NCBI GenBank assembly: GCA_029962745.1
Contig: CM057161.1
Coordinates: forward strand, 8,974,638-9,038,637
Length of the DNA stretch: 64,000 bases
DNA from: Echinometra lucunter
Lineage: Eukaryota; Echinodermata; Echinoidea; Camarodonta; Echinometridae
Reading direction: 5' to 3'
The position numbers were made by a program, and so were the translations under genes. The notes under the pieces were generated by a model, which worked only from the letters and a program-made list of their open reading frames with translations, ran no database searches and was not told the DNA's origin. Position 1 is the first letter of the stretch, and each line of letters begins with the position of its first letter. Below, one piece after another: positions 1-12,290 of this stretch.

Positions 1-1037
1 CAACTTAACTGATAAAAGCAAGTATAATGTTTATTTAATTCAACCTTAAGGTCATGAACTCGCTTGATTCAAGTGACGCGCTTACATGCTTGAAGTAATG
101 TTTTCTGTGCTAACCGCCCGCTATCTTTGCATTAGAAGACGCATTATAGGTAATCCTCTCTGGGCCTGAAAAAGGGATATTTAACTCTTCATGTCCTGAC
201 ATTGCCAAAATAGAAAGCCTCTCCCTGGAGAGGGCATGCGTTTATTATATTCTACTTGACCTTTATCATAGTAACCTTCGCGTGAGTTCCGATCCTCTAG
301 GAACGCGCTGTTTTCACGTTTTCTATCCATCCTCGTTCATGGCCGTGAACAGTGTGAAGATATTTAACTCAGTTATGAAATTACGAAGAAGTTCATGGAT
401 GGGACAGCTATACACGAATAAAAGGCAAAAGAACATTTTCATCCGTTGATGGAGCGCATTTGATAGCTGTTGGTGTTCAACATTGATAAAACTGTGAGTT
501 TGGAAGCCTAAATTACATTCGAGAACGGTTAGTTTAAATCCTAAAGGTTATATGGCATTGTAAACTCACATGTCATATGCTTTAAAGTCAAAATAAGGTT
601 TCCTTTCATTGCAAAGTTATTAATACATCATCACCTAATTTCCATTTTGTTCATGAGTATGATAAAATATCCCTCCCATCGCTGCCATAACAACAGAGGC
701 GACAATCCGGTTTTTTGGTTCTTTTTTTTTACTCTCAATAAGCGGTCCTCAGCTTTTTTATTTTTATGGGGGGGGGGGGGATACGCCAAGTTAACGAAAG
801 GAAGAAGAAGAAGAAGGAGGAGGAGGAGGAGGAGGAGGAGGAGGAGAAAAGAAAAGGTTTCTTCATCTTAATAATGGGGGGGGGGTTACCCTATTGTGTC
901 TCCCACCCTTAAATGTTTTTTTTTTGTGTGTGTGTGTTGTGGGGGGGGGGGGGTATCCCCTATCCCCCACCCCTCGATTGACGCCTTTGCTATTCATACT
1001 CGAAATAACTTTCAAATCCTACGTGACCAAAAAGCAA
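1..1037. repeat. 1.03-kb block duplicated at 12291-13324
   Basis: This block repeats, in the same orientation and nearly base for base, at 12291-13324. Both contain the same poly-G, GGA-repeat and TG-repeat stretches and both end in the same bases (the sequence ends AAAAAGCAA). The differences I see are mostly one-base insertions or deletions, many in homopolymers or microsatellites, which is typical of sequencing noise rather than evolutionary drift. The block ends exactly at the N gap. It therefore looks like an unmerged haplotype copy or contig overlap of the receptor intron, although a true recent segmental duplication is possible. No gene is recognisable in it. Confidence 0.9.
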
Positions 1038-1537
1038 NNNNNNNNNNNNNNNNNNNNNNNNNNNNNNNNNNNNNNNNNNNNNNNNNNNNNNNNNNNNNNN
1101 NNNNNNNNNNNNNNNNNNNNNNNNNNNNNNNNNNNNNNNNNNNNNNNNNNNNNNNNNNNNNNNNNNNNNNNNNNNNNNNNNNNNNNNNNNNNNNNNNNNN
1201 NNNNNNNNNNNNNNNNNNNNNNNNNNNNNNNNNNNNNNNNNNNNNNNNNNNNNNNNNNNNNNNNNNNNNNNNNNNNNNNNNNNNNNNNNNNNNNNNNNNN
1301 NNNNNNNNNNNNNNNNNNNNNNNNNNNNNNNNNNNNNNNNNNNNNNNNNNNNNNNNNNNNNNNNNNNNNNNNNNNNNNNNNNNNNNNNNNNNNNNNNNNN
1401 NNNNNNNNNNNNNNNNNNNNNNNNNNNNNNNNNNNNNNNNNNNNNNNNNNNNNNNNNNNNNNNNNNNNNNNNNNNNNNNNNNNNNNNNNNNNNNNNNNNN
1501 NNNNNNNNNNNNNNNNNNNNNNNNNNNNNNNNNNNNN
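1038..1537. other. Assembly gap of exactly 500 N
   Basis: The run of N is exactly 500 bases, a standard placeholder for a gap of unknown size. The reading frames that span it are artefacts. Confidence 0.99.
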
Positions 1538-2747
1538 AAAGACGTGTCCCACATATCACCTTGGTGTTAAAAGGGCGACATATCCGTCCCCAAACGTGCT
1601 TGAGAATATGACTCCTTGGGAGCTTTTGAAATCTGCGGAAGGTATTACAAAAAGGTGGATGAAATGGGGAAAAAAGGCCCCGAAGCTTACAGAAATAGGC
1701 GAGTACAGAGCAAACGATCGAATTATAAAAAAAAATTCAGGAAAATGTTTATTGTTTCTTTGATAGAAATTTGTATAAATCGATAAAAAAATTAATGAAA
1801 TAGATTATTAAACTCATAGGAAATTGGCTTGATCCTTGAAAACCTACGGAGGAAATTGCACCAGACACAGATATGGGTAGGCCTACTTTGGACTGTTCAC
1901 ACAAAATTTTGTCAAATTTTGGAAACTAATTTTAGTCCTACCTTGAATGTATGAAAACTTGAAGAACAGTCTTATCATGTGATTTTGTACTGTGATGTAT
2001 CCACATTGGTGTGAAATAGCAAGAAAAGTCACGTCTTTTACTGTAATCAGAAATCAATTTCTTTATTTTCTACTTATGTGTATGCAAAGGAACTTTTGAA
2101 AGAAAGGGGCTTCATCAATAATTTGATATTGTTGCAAGTTGATGTAAAAAACAAACAAAAAAACAGCACCGGGATATCAAATCGAGGTTTTGTAGGACGG
2201 AAAGTTGATATAGTCAGCACTGAAGCGGAGATGCATTTTTATAAAAATTGTGAAATCTATCAAATCTTCATCGTACGATCCTTGAAATCCTAAACCGAAT
2301 AACGCTTGATATTCGATTCGAACAATTTACAATTTTCTTGAAAAATGCCCTTGAAAGTAACAATCATTGAAAATGATATTACAGTTATATGTCTAAACTT
2401 GACGGCACGTGTAATGGTAAATCGTGTCCACTTTCTTAAATGAATATAAATCTTAAAGTCTAAGTAATTGAGCACAGTGGGTTAGTATCAGATCGATTCA
2501 ATCTATGCCAGAGTGTCTTTCATTGGTACCATGCAATAAAGGTAAAATGTAGGTCGTAACCTTTTGTCGAAATCACAGCTGAGTCTACAACTTCTGCAGG
2601 TTTCGCTTTGAGCAAGGTCTTGCGTCATTGGTGATTCTAAGAAACTCCCTGGAGATTAAAGTCACAAATTTACATGTAGAACTGGAGATAAAAGTGGACC
2701 TGGCAAAGGACGTTGGATGCTCTTTAGGCGAAGAAATACTTTCAATG
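1538..2747. other. Non-coding stretch, nothing recognised
   Basis: AT-rich DNA with only short open frames that resemble no protein family I know. No tRNA-like boxes and no long inverted repeat were seen. Confidence 0.5.
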
Positions 2748-2964
2748 CACTCTAAAAAGGGATTGGTCAAAATAAGCAATGTGTTTGTGAATATGTATCC
2801 TCCCAAAAAATTGGTCAAAATCAACCAAAATTTTGGTACATTTTAACCAATAATTTGATAATATTGACCACCACATTTGTCAATCTTTACCTATATATCA
2901 AGGTCGGGCACCTACTGTATTAACCAAAGTACTGGTCATTTTGACTAATCCTTATCTTAGAGTG
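2748..2964. mobile_element. Small MITE-like element with about 28-bp terminal inverted repeats
   Basis: The left end starts CACTCTAAAAAGGGATTGG and the right end is its near reverse complement, finishing CTTAGAGTG. The interior repeats a TTGGTCAAAAT / ATTTTGACCA motif several times. The size of about 217 bp, the inverted ends and the lack of coding capacity fit a non-autonomous DNA transposon. The superfamily cannot be assigned. Confidence 0.6.
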
Positions 2965-3382
2965 TATATAATAATGTACCAGCCGAACCAGGAACCCCTT
3001 TAAAAATATGTGTTTGATTGATGTAAGAGAACAGAATAATATTTTTATTAATTGATCATAAGAAATTAGGAGGGGAATGTTATTAGAAGAGCAGTTCGGT
3101 GAACCACATAGCAACATCCATGGCAAGTCATTGTTTATAATCTAGACAATTGCTTATATGAGTAGAATATGATAGTTATGGCGGATATTCTTTGTCAATC
3201 AAGGAATGCAATGCTTATTTTCTTGTTCCGATAGAATAGCCACTGGATCAAATCAGTTGAAGCTTGAAAGCAGTTTCATCTGACCAAAAGCTGTTTAGGG
3301 ATTTCATCAGCAAGATATACGATCTACGGTAGATATGGAAGTAGTATTCTGTTTGTTCGCTCAGCGGATGGCTTTATCGAAT
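2965..3382. other. Non-coding stretch, nothing recognised
   Basis: No exon, RNA gene or repeat structure was recognised. Confidence 0.4.
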
Positions 3383-3712
3383 GTCGACAGATACCTTGCT
3401 CCCAGTGTTTGGAGTAATTGATCTAGACATGTTGGATCCGATTGCCTGTCCATTAGACCAAGGTCACGGGACACTCCGTACGTTCCTTGAACCCTGTACA
3501 GGGACAAAGGTCAATAATGTAATGATTCGTCAAATCTGAGATATTTTGGTCGACGGAGGCTTTGGTCAGGATAGGTTTATGAAATGTCCACAGACACCTT
3601 GCTCCATTATTGATCTGGGTATGATTGAATCCGATTGCTTATCCATTAAACCAAGGTTATGGGACACTCAGTTGTAAGCACGTTTCTTGTTACGAGGGTA
3701 TGGTCAGTAATG
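3383..3712. repeat. Diverged tandem duplication, two units of about 130 bp
   Basis: Unit 1 (3383-3519) and unit 2 (3586-3712) share in order GAYACCTTGCTCC, ATTGATCT, ATCCGATTGC, CCATTAAACCAAGG-like, GGGACACTC and a GGTCARTAATG end, with substitutions and small gaps. No protein is encoded. It is an old local duplication or part of an unknown repeat. Confidence 0.6.
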
Positions 3713-4241
3713 AAAGTTTTGGGGGAATCGTTTTGCTGTGACGCACTGGTCAACGGACGCCTCTGAAGCCCCAGTCCCACTTTGTTCAATTTCAGTCAAC
3801 AATACCGGTATTATGAGTTGCTCCTTATCTCTCTAACCTGAATCAATGCGGTATGATAATCAAGGAGAAAATTGTTTAGGTGATTCAATTTAGTCTTTAC
3901 TTCCGCTCTGTTATAATTTCCTTTAAAAAAATAAAATCACTCTAAAATATCGTGACAAAGACGCCTACTCACATGTCTCAAATAAAGAAGAAAATGATTA
4001 TGGAGATAGTAATGATAATTATGATGATGATGAGATGATGATGATGATACATACATTACGAATGATCTAAATAAATGATTAACATGTAAAAGGGCATGAT
4101 GCATGCCACTAGCGCCTTTCCAAATCTAGAAAAGTGCTAGGTCATTGCCAATACGGTTCAATTTCTCCAGCCAGGAGTTGATGACATAGGTCGAACTCAG
4201 ATACCACCATAATCCCAGAGGTTTACCCAAGAAATCGTCAC
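3713..4241. other. Non-coding stretch with a short GAT repeat
   Basis: AT-rich DNA with an ATGATGATG microsatellite near 4020-4050 and nothing else recognised. Confidence 0.4.
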
Positions 4242-4511
4242 ACACTATGAACATGACAGACAAAGAAGCGACAAAATAAACAACCTCTCATTCTAACCCT
4301 TCACAATTGTTCTGGTTGTCAAAAGAACATCCCTTCACGGCTAGTGTCTAAAATATGTGGACATTTGTCACATGCATATTCACCTGGAACTACATGATTA
4401 ACATAATAGCTGTGAAGGAATGTTCTTTTGACTACCGGAAACCATTGTGAAGGGTAGAATGAGAGGTTGGTTTATTTTGTCCGCTTTCTTGTCCGCCATG
4501 TTCATAGTGAC
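4242..4511. mobile_element. Foldback (hairpin) element, about 100-bp arms
   Basis: The first about 100 bases, starting near CACTATGAACATGACAGAC, are repeated as a reverse complement at 4410-4511, which ends GTCCGCCATGTTCATAGTG. A spacer of about 65 bases separates the arms. The arms match with scattered substitutions and one-base gaps. The structure is a non-autonomous palindromic MITE or foldback transposon with no coding capacity. Confidence 0.75.
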
Positions 4512-5490
4512 CAGTGAGACTGGGACTGACCATGCAAAAACATGACAAAGTCAAAGGAGACCTTAACACCCACATTTCCTTTTTCCTCCCCTCCTCCTCC
4601 TCATTCAATTCTTCTTCTCGATCAGCGTCTGGGCAATAATATTATCCTAGCTTCCACCACTACCTGCTTCAATTCCAAGTTTGTTGACTTATGGCCAATC
4701 GGAGAACAGGAGCTAGTTATCCCACAGTTCAGTCAATAGACAGTAACGCCATTCAAAATAAATTTTCTGGCTCGCCTGATTGTTTTGCTTTCATAAGTCA
4801 ACGTGTATTGGTTGGCCGAGAAACGATGGGTATTATGCTGCTGCTATTAACCCTTCAGAGCTGCACCAAGGTCTTGCCAAACGATTCTACAAAAGCTTTG
4901 CGGATATTTTCTTTGACCTCCACATCAGGCTAATTCTATTGAAATTCCTTCTCAATGGCACGTGAAAAGGTACTTATTTGAGCAAAAAGTCCAGCAATAC
5001 CAGCAAACCATCAAAAATTCTCATGTAACCATTGGAAACCGGGGAAACTAAGTGAAGAAATAGAAATACGCATTATATCAGCCTGCAACCACTAGACCAA
5101 AGTGTGTTGCACTGACAACAGATGTTGTTTCAACCTATAACTATTTGAGGAAAAATACACATGGAAAGGATCACAAAGGCAACATAAATTATGACTATAT
5201 GAATACAGTATAGGACATGACTGTACTGCTTTGAGCTTAAACGATGAAGAAATGGCTATACTTTGGGATGGGGGGGGGGGGGGGGGTTTCGAGAAGAAAA
5301 TTCAGGACAGCAAGTTGGAGAAGAGGAGGTAGATGATGATGGAGAGAAAGAATTTAAGACGGACATTTTACTGTATTTTCAAGCCCTTGAGCATCGTTCA
5401 AAACTTCGTAGAAAAATCGGCATTCCATCTCCTGACACTCGAACGAATTCAAAATCAAAAGTACTTGGGGAAATCGAAATCAACGTACTT
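4512..5490. other. Non-coding stretch with a poly-G tract
   Basis: Contains a run of about 17 G at 5270-5286. No exon or structured repeat was recognised. Confidence 0.4.
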
Positions 5491-5812
5491 GGGGTTGTTT
5501 CACAAATCTGTTCGTAAAGTTACGCTTGACTTTACGGACGACTTTGAATGTGATGTGCCAAGTGGGATGCCTAAAGTTTTACATGATGTTTTAACAAGGG
5601 TTTGACTACATTTTTCATAATCTCAATTAAATTGTGGCAAAGATTGTGCTTTGCTTTACAAATGTTTTGTAAACAGGTGATGTTATCTACGTCTGTATAT
5701 TTCACATTAGCTGATGAGATTTATATTGATTGAGAATCCCACCTGGCTGGCCCATGTCAAGTCGTTCGTAAAGTCATTCGTAACTTTACTGATAGCTTTA
5801 TGAAACACCCCC
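5491..5812 (-). mobile_element. MITE family C, copy 1 (322 bp)
   Basis: Ends are GGGGTTGTTTCACAAA and TTTATGAAACACCCCC. Next to each end is a second inverted motif built from TTCGTAAAGT and its complement. A second copy of identical length lies at 20534-20855 in the opposite orientation, and the interiors align over their whole length when one is reverse-complemented. Two copies with shared ends define a non-autonomous DNA transposon family. The strand given is relative to copy 2. Confidence 0.85.
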
Positions 5813-8070
5813 TGATAGTTTGCTAATAATCTTTCCTACTATTCAACTCCTTTGAAACTAATATTCTTCTTCGGTAAGCATGGTTAGGATGTATTTTTAG
5901 ATGACGAAAATCTGAGGTATATGACAATCTTTGAAACATATGTTCTTATAGATCATTACTTTCATCGTTTATTAAACAAATATGTTAATAGACTCATGTT
6001 GTAGATCAATACGATGACGCTGGAACGTTATGTGGATTCCTTTGTTTAATCGGGTAAGAGCAAGTTTCCGTTTTAGCCGATCATGCTATAACAGCATCAC
6101 CTATACAGGGAAACCACTCTGAGCATCCTCGTCATACTAACCATCCCGAAATACATACCTCTCCTCAGCGAGCACTTAACAATGCCATACTTAGCTCGGT
6201 TGCATTTTGAGGTACGTTGTCTCAGTTCTTCAAATTGACTTGATTCTTTTTCAGGCGTTGTGCTCCAGATTCTTAAGTGGGTCGTTGGAAAGTCAAGCGC
6301 AACAGAGGAGAAGAATGGCTTGCACGGAAGAAAACTCGTTACGGATCACCTACTTTACTGCAGGACTTTACCCCCGCCAACGTAACATACCGAGAATCCC
6401 GTTTCTTAACCTTCAAAACGGAGTGATTACTATCCAATCATGTATCCATAGCCTCAAGAAATCTGATCATTCCGAAGCATTTGTCATAAGCAAGTCTTTA
6501 AGCGATATATAGTCGTGTGTGAGTCAGACTGGTATTGTAATTATACGCTTGTTGTGTCTGTGTTATGAATTTTATGTGAAGGAACGAGGTAAAAACAAAA
6601 ATCAAATAAGTATCCTCTCACAAAATGTGTACACGTGTTGTGGTAATCCTACAGTCATGATAATAGTCCCTTCCTACTTGTGCATATGTACTATGTTTCA
6701 GAGCGATAGAAATTAATATACATTGAGTGCATATTTCTGTTGGTTATTATATAACTTTAAAAAAAAAATTACATCGTAAGCTTATGACCAGAATATCTCC
6801 CCCACCGCTATTATTTCCTCATAAAAAGCTTGTGCTACGATGCAAGCCGAAGACAAACTACGTCGTCTGATTTTAATACAGCCTCTCTTTGTTAAAATGG
6901 AATAATATAAGGTCGCCCTTCGGTCACTTCTGTTCCTTCATATTACTCCTTAGATTGATGCATCGAATTCTTGAGAAAATGACAGTGATTCCAACGCTGG
7001 CGGAAAAGTGCGATGTCGTTATCGCCTTCCTCAATATTTTTGATAGATATTACACTGCCATCAGTAGAGCTATGCTTTGGTCACTGGACTTGTACGAGGT
7101 TACGTTCTTTGAGTTGACAGGGTGAATATTAAAGATTACTCTGCGAACGGCTTCAAAGCCCGAAAGCATTAACATTAAACATCAAAGAAAATATTCCGTC
7201 TACCATGTCTACAGGAATTACAGAAACACTCAGGACTTTGTTGACTCGCCCTCAAGTTTTACCGACGCATTGTTCCCAAGATATGGGACAAAATGATGAA
7301 CTCTGAGGGTCCATCTAATTAGGCAATTTTCCAGATGTCATCAACTCTAAATCCCAATTTTCATTAAATATTCATTAAAGAAGTGATAAAGAACTTAACC
7401 GAACGACTATCTACGTCACAATTATAATAACAAAAAACCCAACTTGAAAAACAGTGTTACGAGTGACCTTAAAAAAAGTTTTAATTCTAAGATTCAATCA
7501 AAGGCCAAGAAAGAGCAACATGTCTAGAAATCCTTTTATGAATATGTGGGTTTTTTTTTTTTAATACATAACTCTATTTCGCCCGAGATTATAAGTATTT
7601 ACTTTCAAGAGAGTTTACAAGAATGTGGCATGTACTTAACAGAAATAAAAAAACCTTAATATGATCAGTCTTTTGGGAAAACGATGAAAATGGATTCTGA
7701 GAACCAAACTACGCGTTGCCAGTGAGAGTATTGCCAATTATGGCCGATAAGAAGCCAACGTTGCATTATTGATGCTCCTCTACCTTCTTGTCCGATTTTG
7801 GTAATCATAATATTCTTCCGTACTTCAGGTTTTTCCTTACCACTGTCGTAAATGTAAAGACATTTCATGAAGCTGTAATTCTACATGCAAATTTCTTAAA
7901 ACGAGACTGCCTTCCCTTCCTCCCTTTCTATTCTTCTTCTTCTTCTTCATCTTCTTCTTCTTCATCATCGTCTTCTTCCTTCTTCTTCCTTCTTCTTCTT
8001 CGTCTTCTTCTTCTTCCTCCTTAATCTCTACTGCTCCCTTTTGCTTTTCTTTCTATTACTATCTCTCCTA
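5813..8070. other. Non-coding stretch with a TTC microsatellite
   Basis: No exon was recognised. A (TTC)n-rich tract covers about 7930-8021 and makes a spurious poly-Ser frame. I looked here for the missing 5' exons of the GABA receptor gene and found none I could support. Confidence 0.45.
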
Positions 8071-8316
8071 TACACTGTAAAAAATACTGGGTAAAACTTT
8101 AACCAGGACGAGGGTATTTATATTTCCAAATAACTTTGGGCATTAATTTTACCCATGAGGGAAGCATATTGTCCAGTTAGGGTAAAGATAAGCAGTAATT
8201 ATTTTAGAATGGGCAAAATTTCCATTAAAATTGGATAAATTAAAATGAAATGCCCAAAGTTGGTTGGACACATAATTAACATCATGGCACATTTCCCCCA
8301 ATATTTTTATAGTGTA
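8071..8316. mobile_element. Small MITE with TACACTGTAAAAAAT-type ends
   Basis: Starts TACACTGTAAAAAATACTGG, and ends with the approximate reverse complement (CCCAATATTTTTATAGTGTA). About 246 bp, AT-rich and non-coding. Inner motifs (GGGTAAAA / TTACCC, TGCCCAAAGTTG) also appear in both orientations. Confidence 0.65.
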
Positions 8317-10774
8317 TTACCATGCAGTCTCTTTGTCGTTCTCAGCAAATGATAAATATTATTTGTATTGATTCGTTAATCAAACCTGTTCTTCGTCGAG
8401 CTCGATGGAGTTCGAATTATCTAATTCATATCCTTCCTGTTACGCCATGATTCTGCATTCGTGTTTGAGGTGTTCTCTATAAACTTTCACGTAATCAACA
8501 TGGAGGTGTTAGAACTTATAGTTGACACTTGCTGTCCAATTATTATTATACTCCATTACCGTCCGCACTGGACGTGGGTACAGGGTATAGGACAAGAATT
8601 ATGTACTAAAAACCCTACTATGAGCAGAGATTAGCACAACGTCACGTCACAATTCGAAATCATTCCAGTCACCACTATAGCCATGAGGACACATGTTTGT
8701 TAATTGATAGCCGGGGGACAACACTGCACATTCCATCAACCTCGATACAGTACCTGAGCTATACAGGTGACCCAGTAGCTTCTGGGTTATAATCAGCGGT
8801 ACTTAAAGATCAGACAGTAACGACCTTGATGTGTTTGCACGGTCGTTTGGAGGGACTCATTAAACTTGCGACATGGCCGTGATCTTCGACGGAAACATGG
8901 CGCTATAGTCTGGTAGATTGTAATTGGCCAGTCAGATCAGTTTAAAAATAGATTGCAAAACTTACTTGTATAATAGTAGTTTTCAGTTAGTTTATTTTGA
9001 TTTGATTGGTATTCGATCTAAATTTATCACGTCATTTTCTACTATTATCTTATACTATCTTCACTCTGTATCATTTCCTTTATTCTAAAGCGCATTGAGA
9101 CTGAAAAGTGATATGCGCTATGATACGTGGTTTATTATTCATTATTCAAGATCGCTCTAAATGTGTGTGGTTTGTTATTTATCATTCAAGATCGCTCTAT
9201 TTATATTTTAAATGTCAAGTTGGCACAAGTTTGGCTGGAGTCCAATGCATATCTTGAGCTTTGGTCAGTCAGTGGCAAGTTTCCTTTTACAAATCCTGAT
9301 GATCTCACTAAAACTTGTAATTCTTCTAATACGATGCCTCCCGGATTACGGGAAAGTTTTAAGATATTCTTACATCACCTGATAGAGGTCCCAGAGGTCA
9401 CGTGAAGAGGAAAGGAAAATAGCTGCCAGGTTCAACTCTGGGTGATCTTAGCTCAGGCGCACAATTCTTTGGGATCGGTATCCGATTTAAGTCCATTGGT
9501 CCCCAACCCTTTCATTGTGATTTGTGTCAGTTACAAAAGCTCATGTTAAAGTACTGTCCTATTTTGGGGAGATGTAGTATTGGGAAACTGAGCCCTGATT
9601 GGAATTACATATTATATTTACCATTTTTGATACATAATCTTTGAAACGTTTTTAACGTTAACGTTAGAAACAATCATAACCCACAAAATTTGCATTTGAA
9701 GGATTTAACTTTAATCCCCTTGTTATAAAAGCAAGCAATCATATATTTTCCTGGCCGACTTGTCTAAGATCTCTTATTAAATCAACCTAGTACACTGATT
9801 GTTTGGTCGGGGAACTTTCTCAAGGGAAAATGATCAATGGCTGGAAGTCTGAAAGGCGTTTATTTGTAGACGTCCATGTTGTTTACCATGTCCTGGTCTC
9901 ATCTGCACTACTCAGACAGGTGCCATTCTTTCGTTGCCGTTTATTCAGAGTATGAATATGACCCCAATGTTGTCCTATTTTCCGAGAAAGGAACGGACAC
10001 CAATCTAGACAACGGAAAGGTCGGGATTGTTTAGTCTAATGGTGGTGAATGAATTTCGTTGAAAAAAAACCGTCAAGGCAAGACATCACCCTTTTCCTCT
10101 TTATCACGGACTTCTAACTTCTCTAGCAGTCTAGTGTCAAGAGTGTGTAAGGAGATTTACCTTCTTATTAGTCTCTTCTTTGCGATTCTTTATGGTGCTA
10201 ATTACTTATGAAGAGAGAGAGAGAGAGAGAGAGAGAGAAGGAATCTTAGCAGTATTTCAAATCGCGACCAAAATGAAAATGACAATTTCATTTTGTATCG
10301 CTGTCATTAAAGTCTCGGAACAGTGGTAGGAGTGGTGATGTCCAATCTATCAAAGTAACCAACAGTGAATATAGTCCATGCAAAGATCAAGCCTACGCTA
10401 GGTGGGCTGTAATATGAAGTTACCGAAGCCCCCACCCCTCTTCCCCAGTACCCTTCCTCTGCATTCTCTAGTTACTGCATATCAAAGAAGTACAGTTGGA
10501 AATATAGTGTAAAATATGAGTAATCATGAAGCGTTGTCCTCTTCCTAGTCCTGGTGCTCGGCAGCATGTTGCGCTCATTGACATCACAAAAACTCCCAAA
10601 AATAATTTGTTGAAAAGAGGATCAAAAATCAATGTGCTCCTCTTTTTTTCAAAATGCGACATCATTGTCTCATTTTATAGGGATAACATTTAGTGACATA
10701 ATCATAATTTCTCAGTATGATAAAGCTGCTATTAAGTTCACATTCTCATTCGCATAGCAATATGCAGGCGAGAC
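8317..10774. other. Non-coding stretch, mostly unrecognised
   Basis: Apart from the SINE-tail fragment at 9083-9203 and a short (GA)n at 10211-10237, nothing was recognised. The open frame at 9127-9405 (92 codons) starts inside the repeat and matches no family I know. Confidence 0.4.
9083..9203. repeat. SINE-tail-like fragment followed by a 40-bp direct repeat
   Basis: The stretch AAAGCGCATTGAGACTG...GATATGCGCTATGATA resembles the 3' tail seen at 63057-63130 and the AAGCGCTATAT tail at 31080. It is followed by two tandem copies (about 9127-9163 and 9167-9204) of a unit ending ATTCAAGATCGCTCTA. This is probably a truncated SINE end with a local duplication. Confidence 0.45.
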
Positions 10775-11028
10775 AACTCTTCAAAGTTGGCGTTTACCCT
10801 GTATCCAGGAAGGCCCAATTGGCATCAATGTTGCTTTTCCTGAGGAACCTGCATTCATTATTACCCAAGCATTTCCCATGCCCCCCTTTACACCTGCTGG
10901 GTCGAAAGGGACAACTGATGGCAAAACATATTTTCCAAGGATGTAAGCTATACCCAGAGAGAGGATCGAACCCAGGACCTTTGGAATGGGGAGTCAGGAG
11001 CCTTCATCAATATACCGCAGTCACGCCC
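10775..11028 (-). repeat. tRNA-derived SINE (minus strand)
   Basis: Read on the minus strand, a tRNA-like head starts near 11028. It carries an A-box-like GACTGCGGTATATTG stretch and a good B box (GGTTCGATCC, reading minus at about 10960-10970). The remainder runs leftward to TTGGGCCTTCCTGG. The section ATTACCCAAGCATTTCC with GCTTTTCCTGAGGAACCTGC recurs, diverged, at 36475-36545. This fits an RNA polymerase III-type SINE. Confidence 0.6.
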
Positions 11029-11126
11029 CCGTTTTGCTTCCTCCATTTCTTGACAGAGTGACACTGTTTTAAATGAACACACATATGGAAATGATTATTC
11101 TTGTTTTACTTGTTTCCCCCGGACAG

Positions 11127-11347
11127 GACTACACATTAACCATGTATTTCCGGCAACATTGGAAAGACGAGCGGTTGTCCTATGACCCCTGCCTAGGAAA
11201 TGTCTCCCTCAACGGTCGTGTAGCTGATCGCATCTGGGTACCCGACACTTACTTTCCCAACGACAAACGTTCCTTTGTACATGATGTCACAGTGACCAAC
11301 AGACTGCTGCGTTTCCATTATGACGGCACAATCACATATGGAATGAG
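11127..11347 (+). CDS. GABRB: GABA-A receptor beta-like subunit, 221-bp exon (ligand-binding domain, loop A)
   Basis: The exon follows a pyrimidine-rich acceptor (TTTCCCCCGGACAG) and ends at AATGAG|GTAAGA. It reads [12 protein letters not shown], then [14 protein letters not shown], then [19 protein letters not shown], then [19 protein letters not shown]. These are hallmark strands of the Cys-loop receptor extracellular domain. WVPDTYF is loop A of the agonist site, including the Tyr that in vertebrate beta subunits lines the GABA pocket. The exon has phase 0 at the start and phase 2 at the end, and its length equals the conserved 221-bp exon of GABA-A genes. The in-frame ATG at 11073 is upstream of the acceptor and is not a start codon. 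The exons before it were not found. Confidence 0.95.
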
Positions 11348-11439
11348 GTAAGATGTTATCATATTACATCTATAAAATCATAACCAAAAACATGATTTGA
11401 ATGATCCTCAAAACATCTTTTACTCCATGTAGATTTACA

Positions 11440-12050
11440 GAAGTTACCCTACTGGAAAGAACACACAGTCACCACAGTGTCAAACACTGGTCGCACTGTG
11501 TTCACATAGTCATTCCACTATGATAAATTGGAACACTTTTCACACTCTGAACCACGGTGTGGTCACGCTGTGTTTCACAGTGTGGTTGCACACTGTCCTC
11601 GACACTGTGGACACCATGTGAATGTGGTGATCACAGTGTGAATAAGCGTTCCAAATCACCGTACCGGAATGACGTTGTGAACACAGTGTGACCACACCGT
11701 AAACCACAGTGTGGTTACTCTTACAATGTGGAAACATATGATCGACACAGTGCGAAACACGTTTGCTACACTGTGATTGATTTCACACAGTGAACTCTCA
11801 GCCATACGGTGAACTATCCAACATAGTGAACTCTCCCACACAGTGAACTCTCCCACACAGTGAACTATCCCACACAGTGAACTCTCCCATACAGTGACCA
11901 TTCAGCCATACAGTAACCTCTCAGCCACACAGTGTACTGTCCAGCACACTGAACGCTCAGCCAAACAGTGAACTCTCCCACACAGTGAACTCTCCCGCAA
12001 AGTGAACTATCCCACACAGTGAACTCCCAGCCACACAGTTAACTGTAACG
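11440..12050. repeat. CACAGTG-rich minisatellite
   Basis: Two parts. From about 11440 to 11750 the motif CACAGTGTG and its complement CACACTGTG recur in both orientations at irregular spacing. From about 11760 to 12045 there is a more regular tandem array of an approximately 18-20 bp unit close to ACACAGTGAACTCTCCC. A similar motif-rich stretch occurs at 40360-40640. Reading frames here are repeat artefacts. Confidence 0.85.
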
Positions 12051-12290
12051 CTCTTCCGACTTCAGTGTTGTGGCCTTTACAATTGATGTTATTGAAAAAA
12101 GTTAACGCTTTTAATTTTTTTTTTTTTACTCTACCCATGTTTTTGTTCTGAGTATTTGTTCTGCAATGAACTTGTACACTCGCATCTCAAACCTCAAACC
12201 CTCACCCTCCCCTTCTCCTATACGAAGTTATTCCCATGTGGGTTATAACAGAATTTTGCATCAGCTAATCAACGACGGAAATAACCTAAC

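Noticed and set aside
894..1763. Long open frames crossing the N gap
   Set aside because: N bases translate to X and hide stops; there is no real coding evidence.
11073..11126. ATG at 11073 as start codon of the receptor
   Set aside because: It lies before a clear splice acceptor, and the protein there lacks the first half of the extracellular domain.
1538..11126. Search for upstream (68-bp and signal-peptide) exons of the GABA receptor
   Set aside because: No segment with the expected conserved sequence was found; they may be upstream of the window or in the gap.
11760..12045. CRISPR array
   Set aside because: The units are short, degenerate and lack unique spacers, and the genome is eukaryotic; it is a minisatellite.
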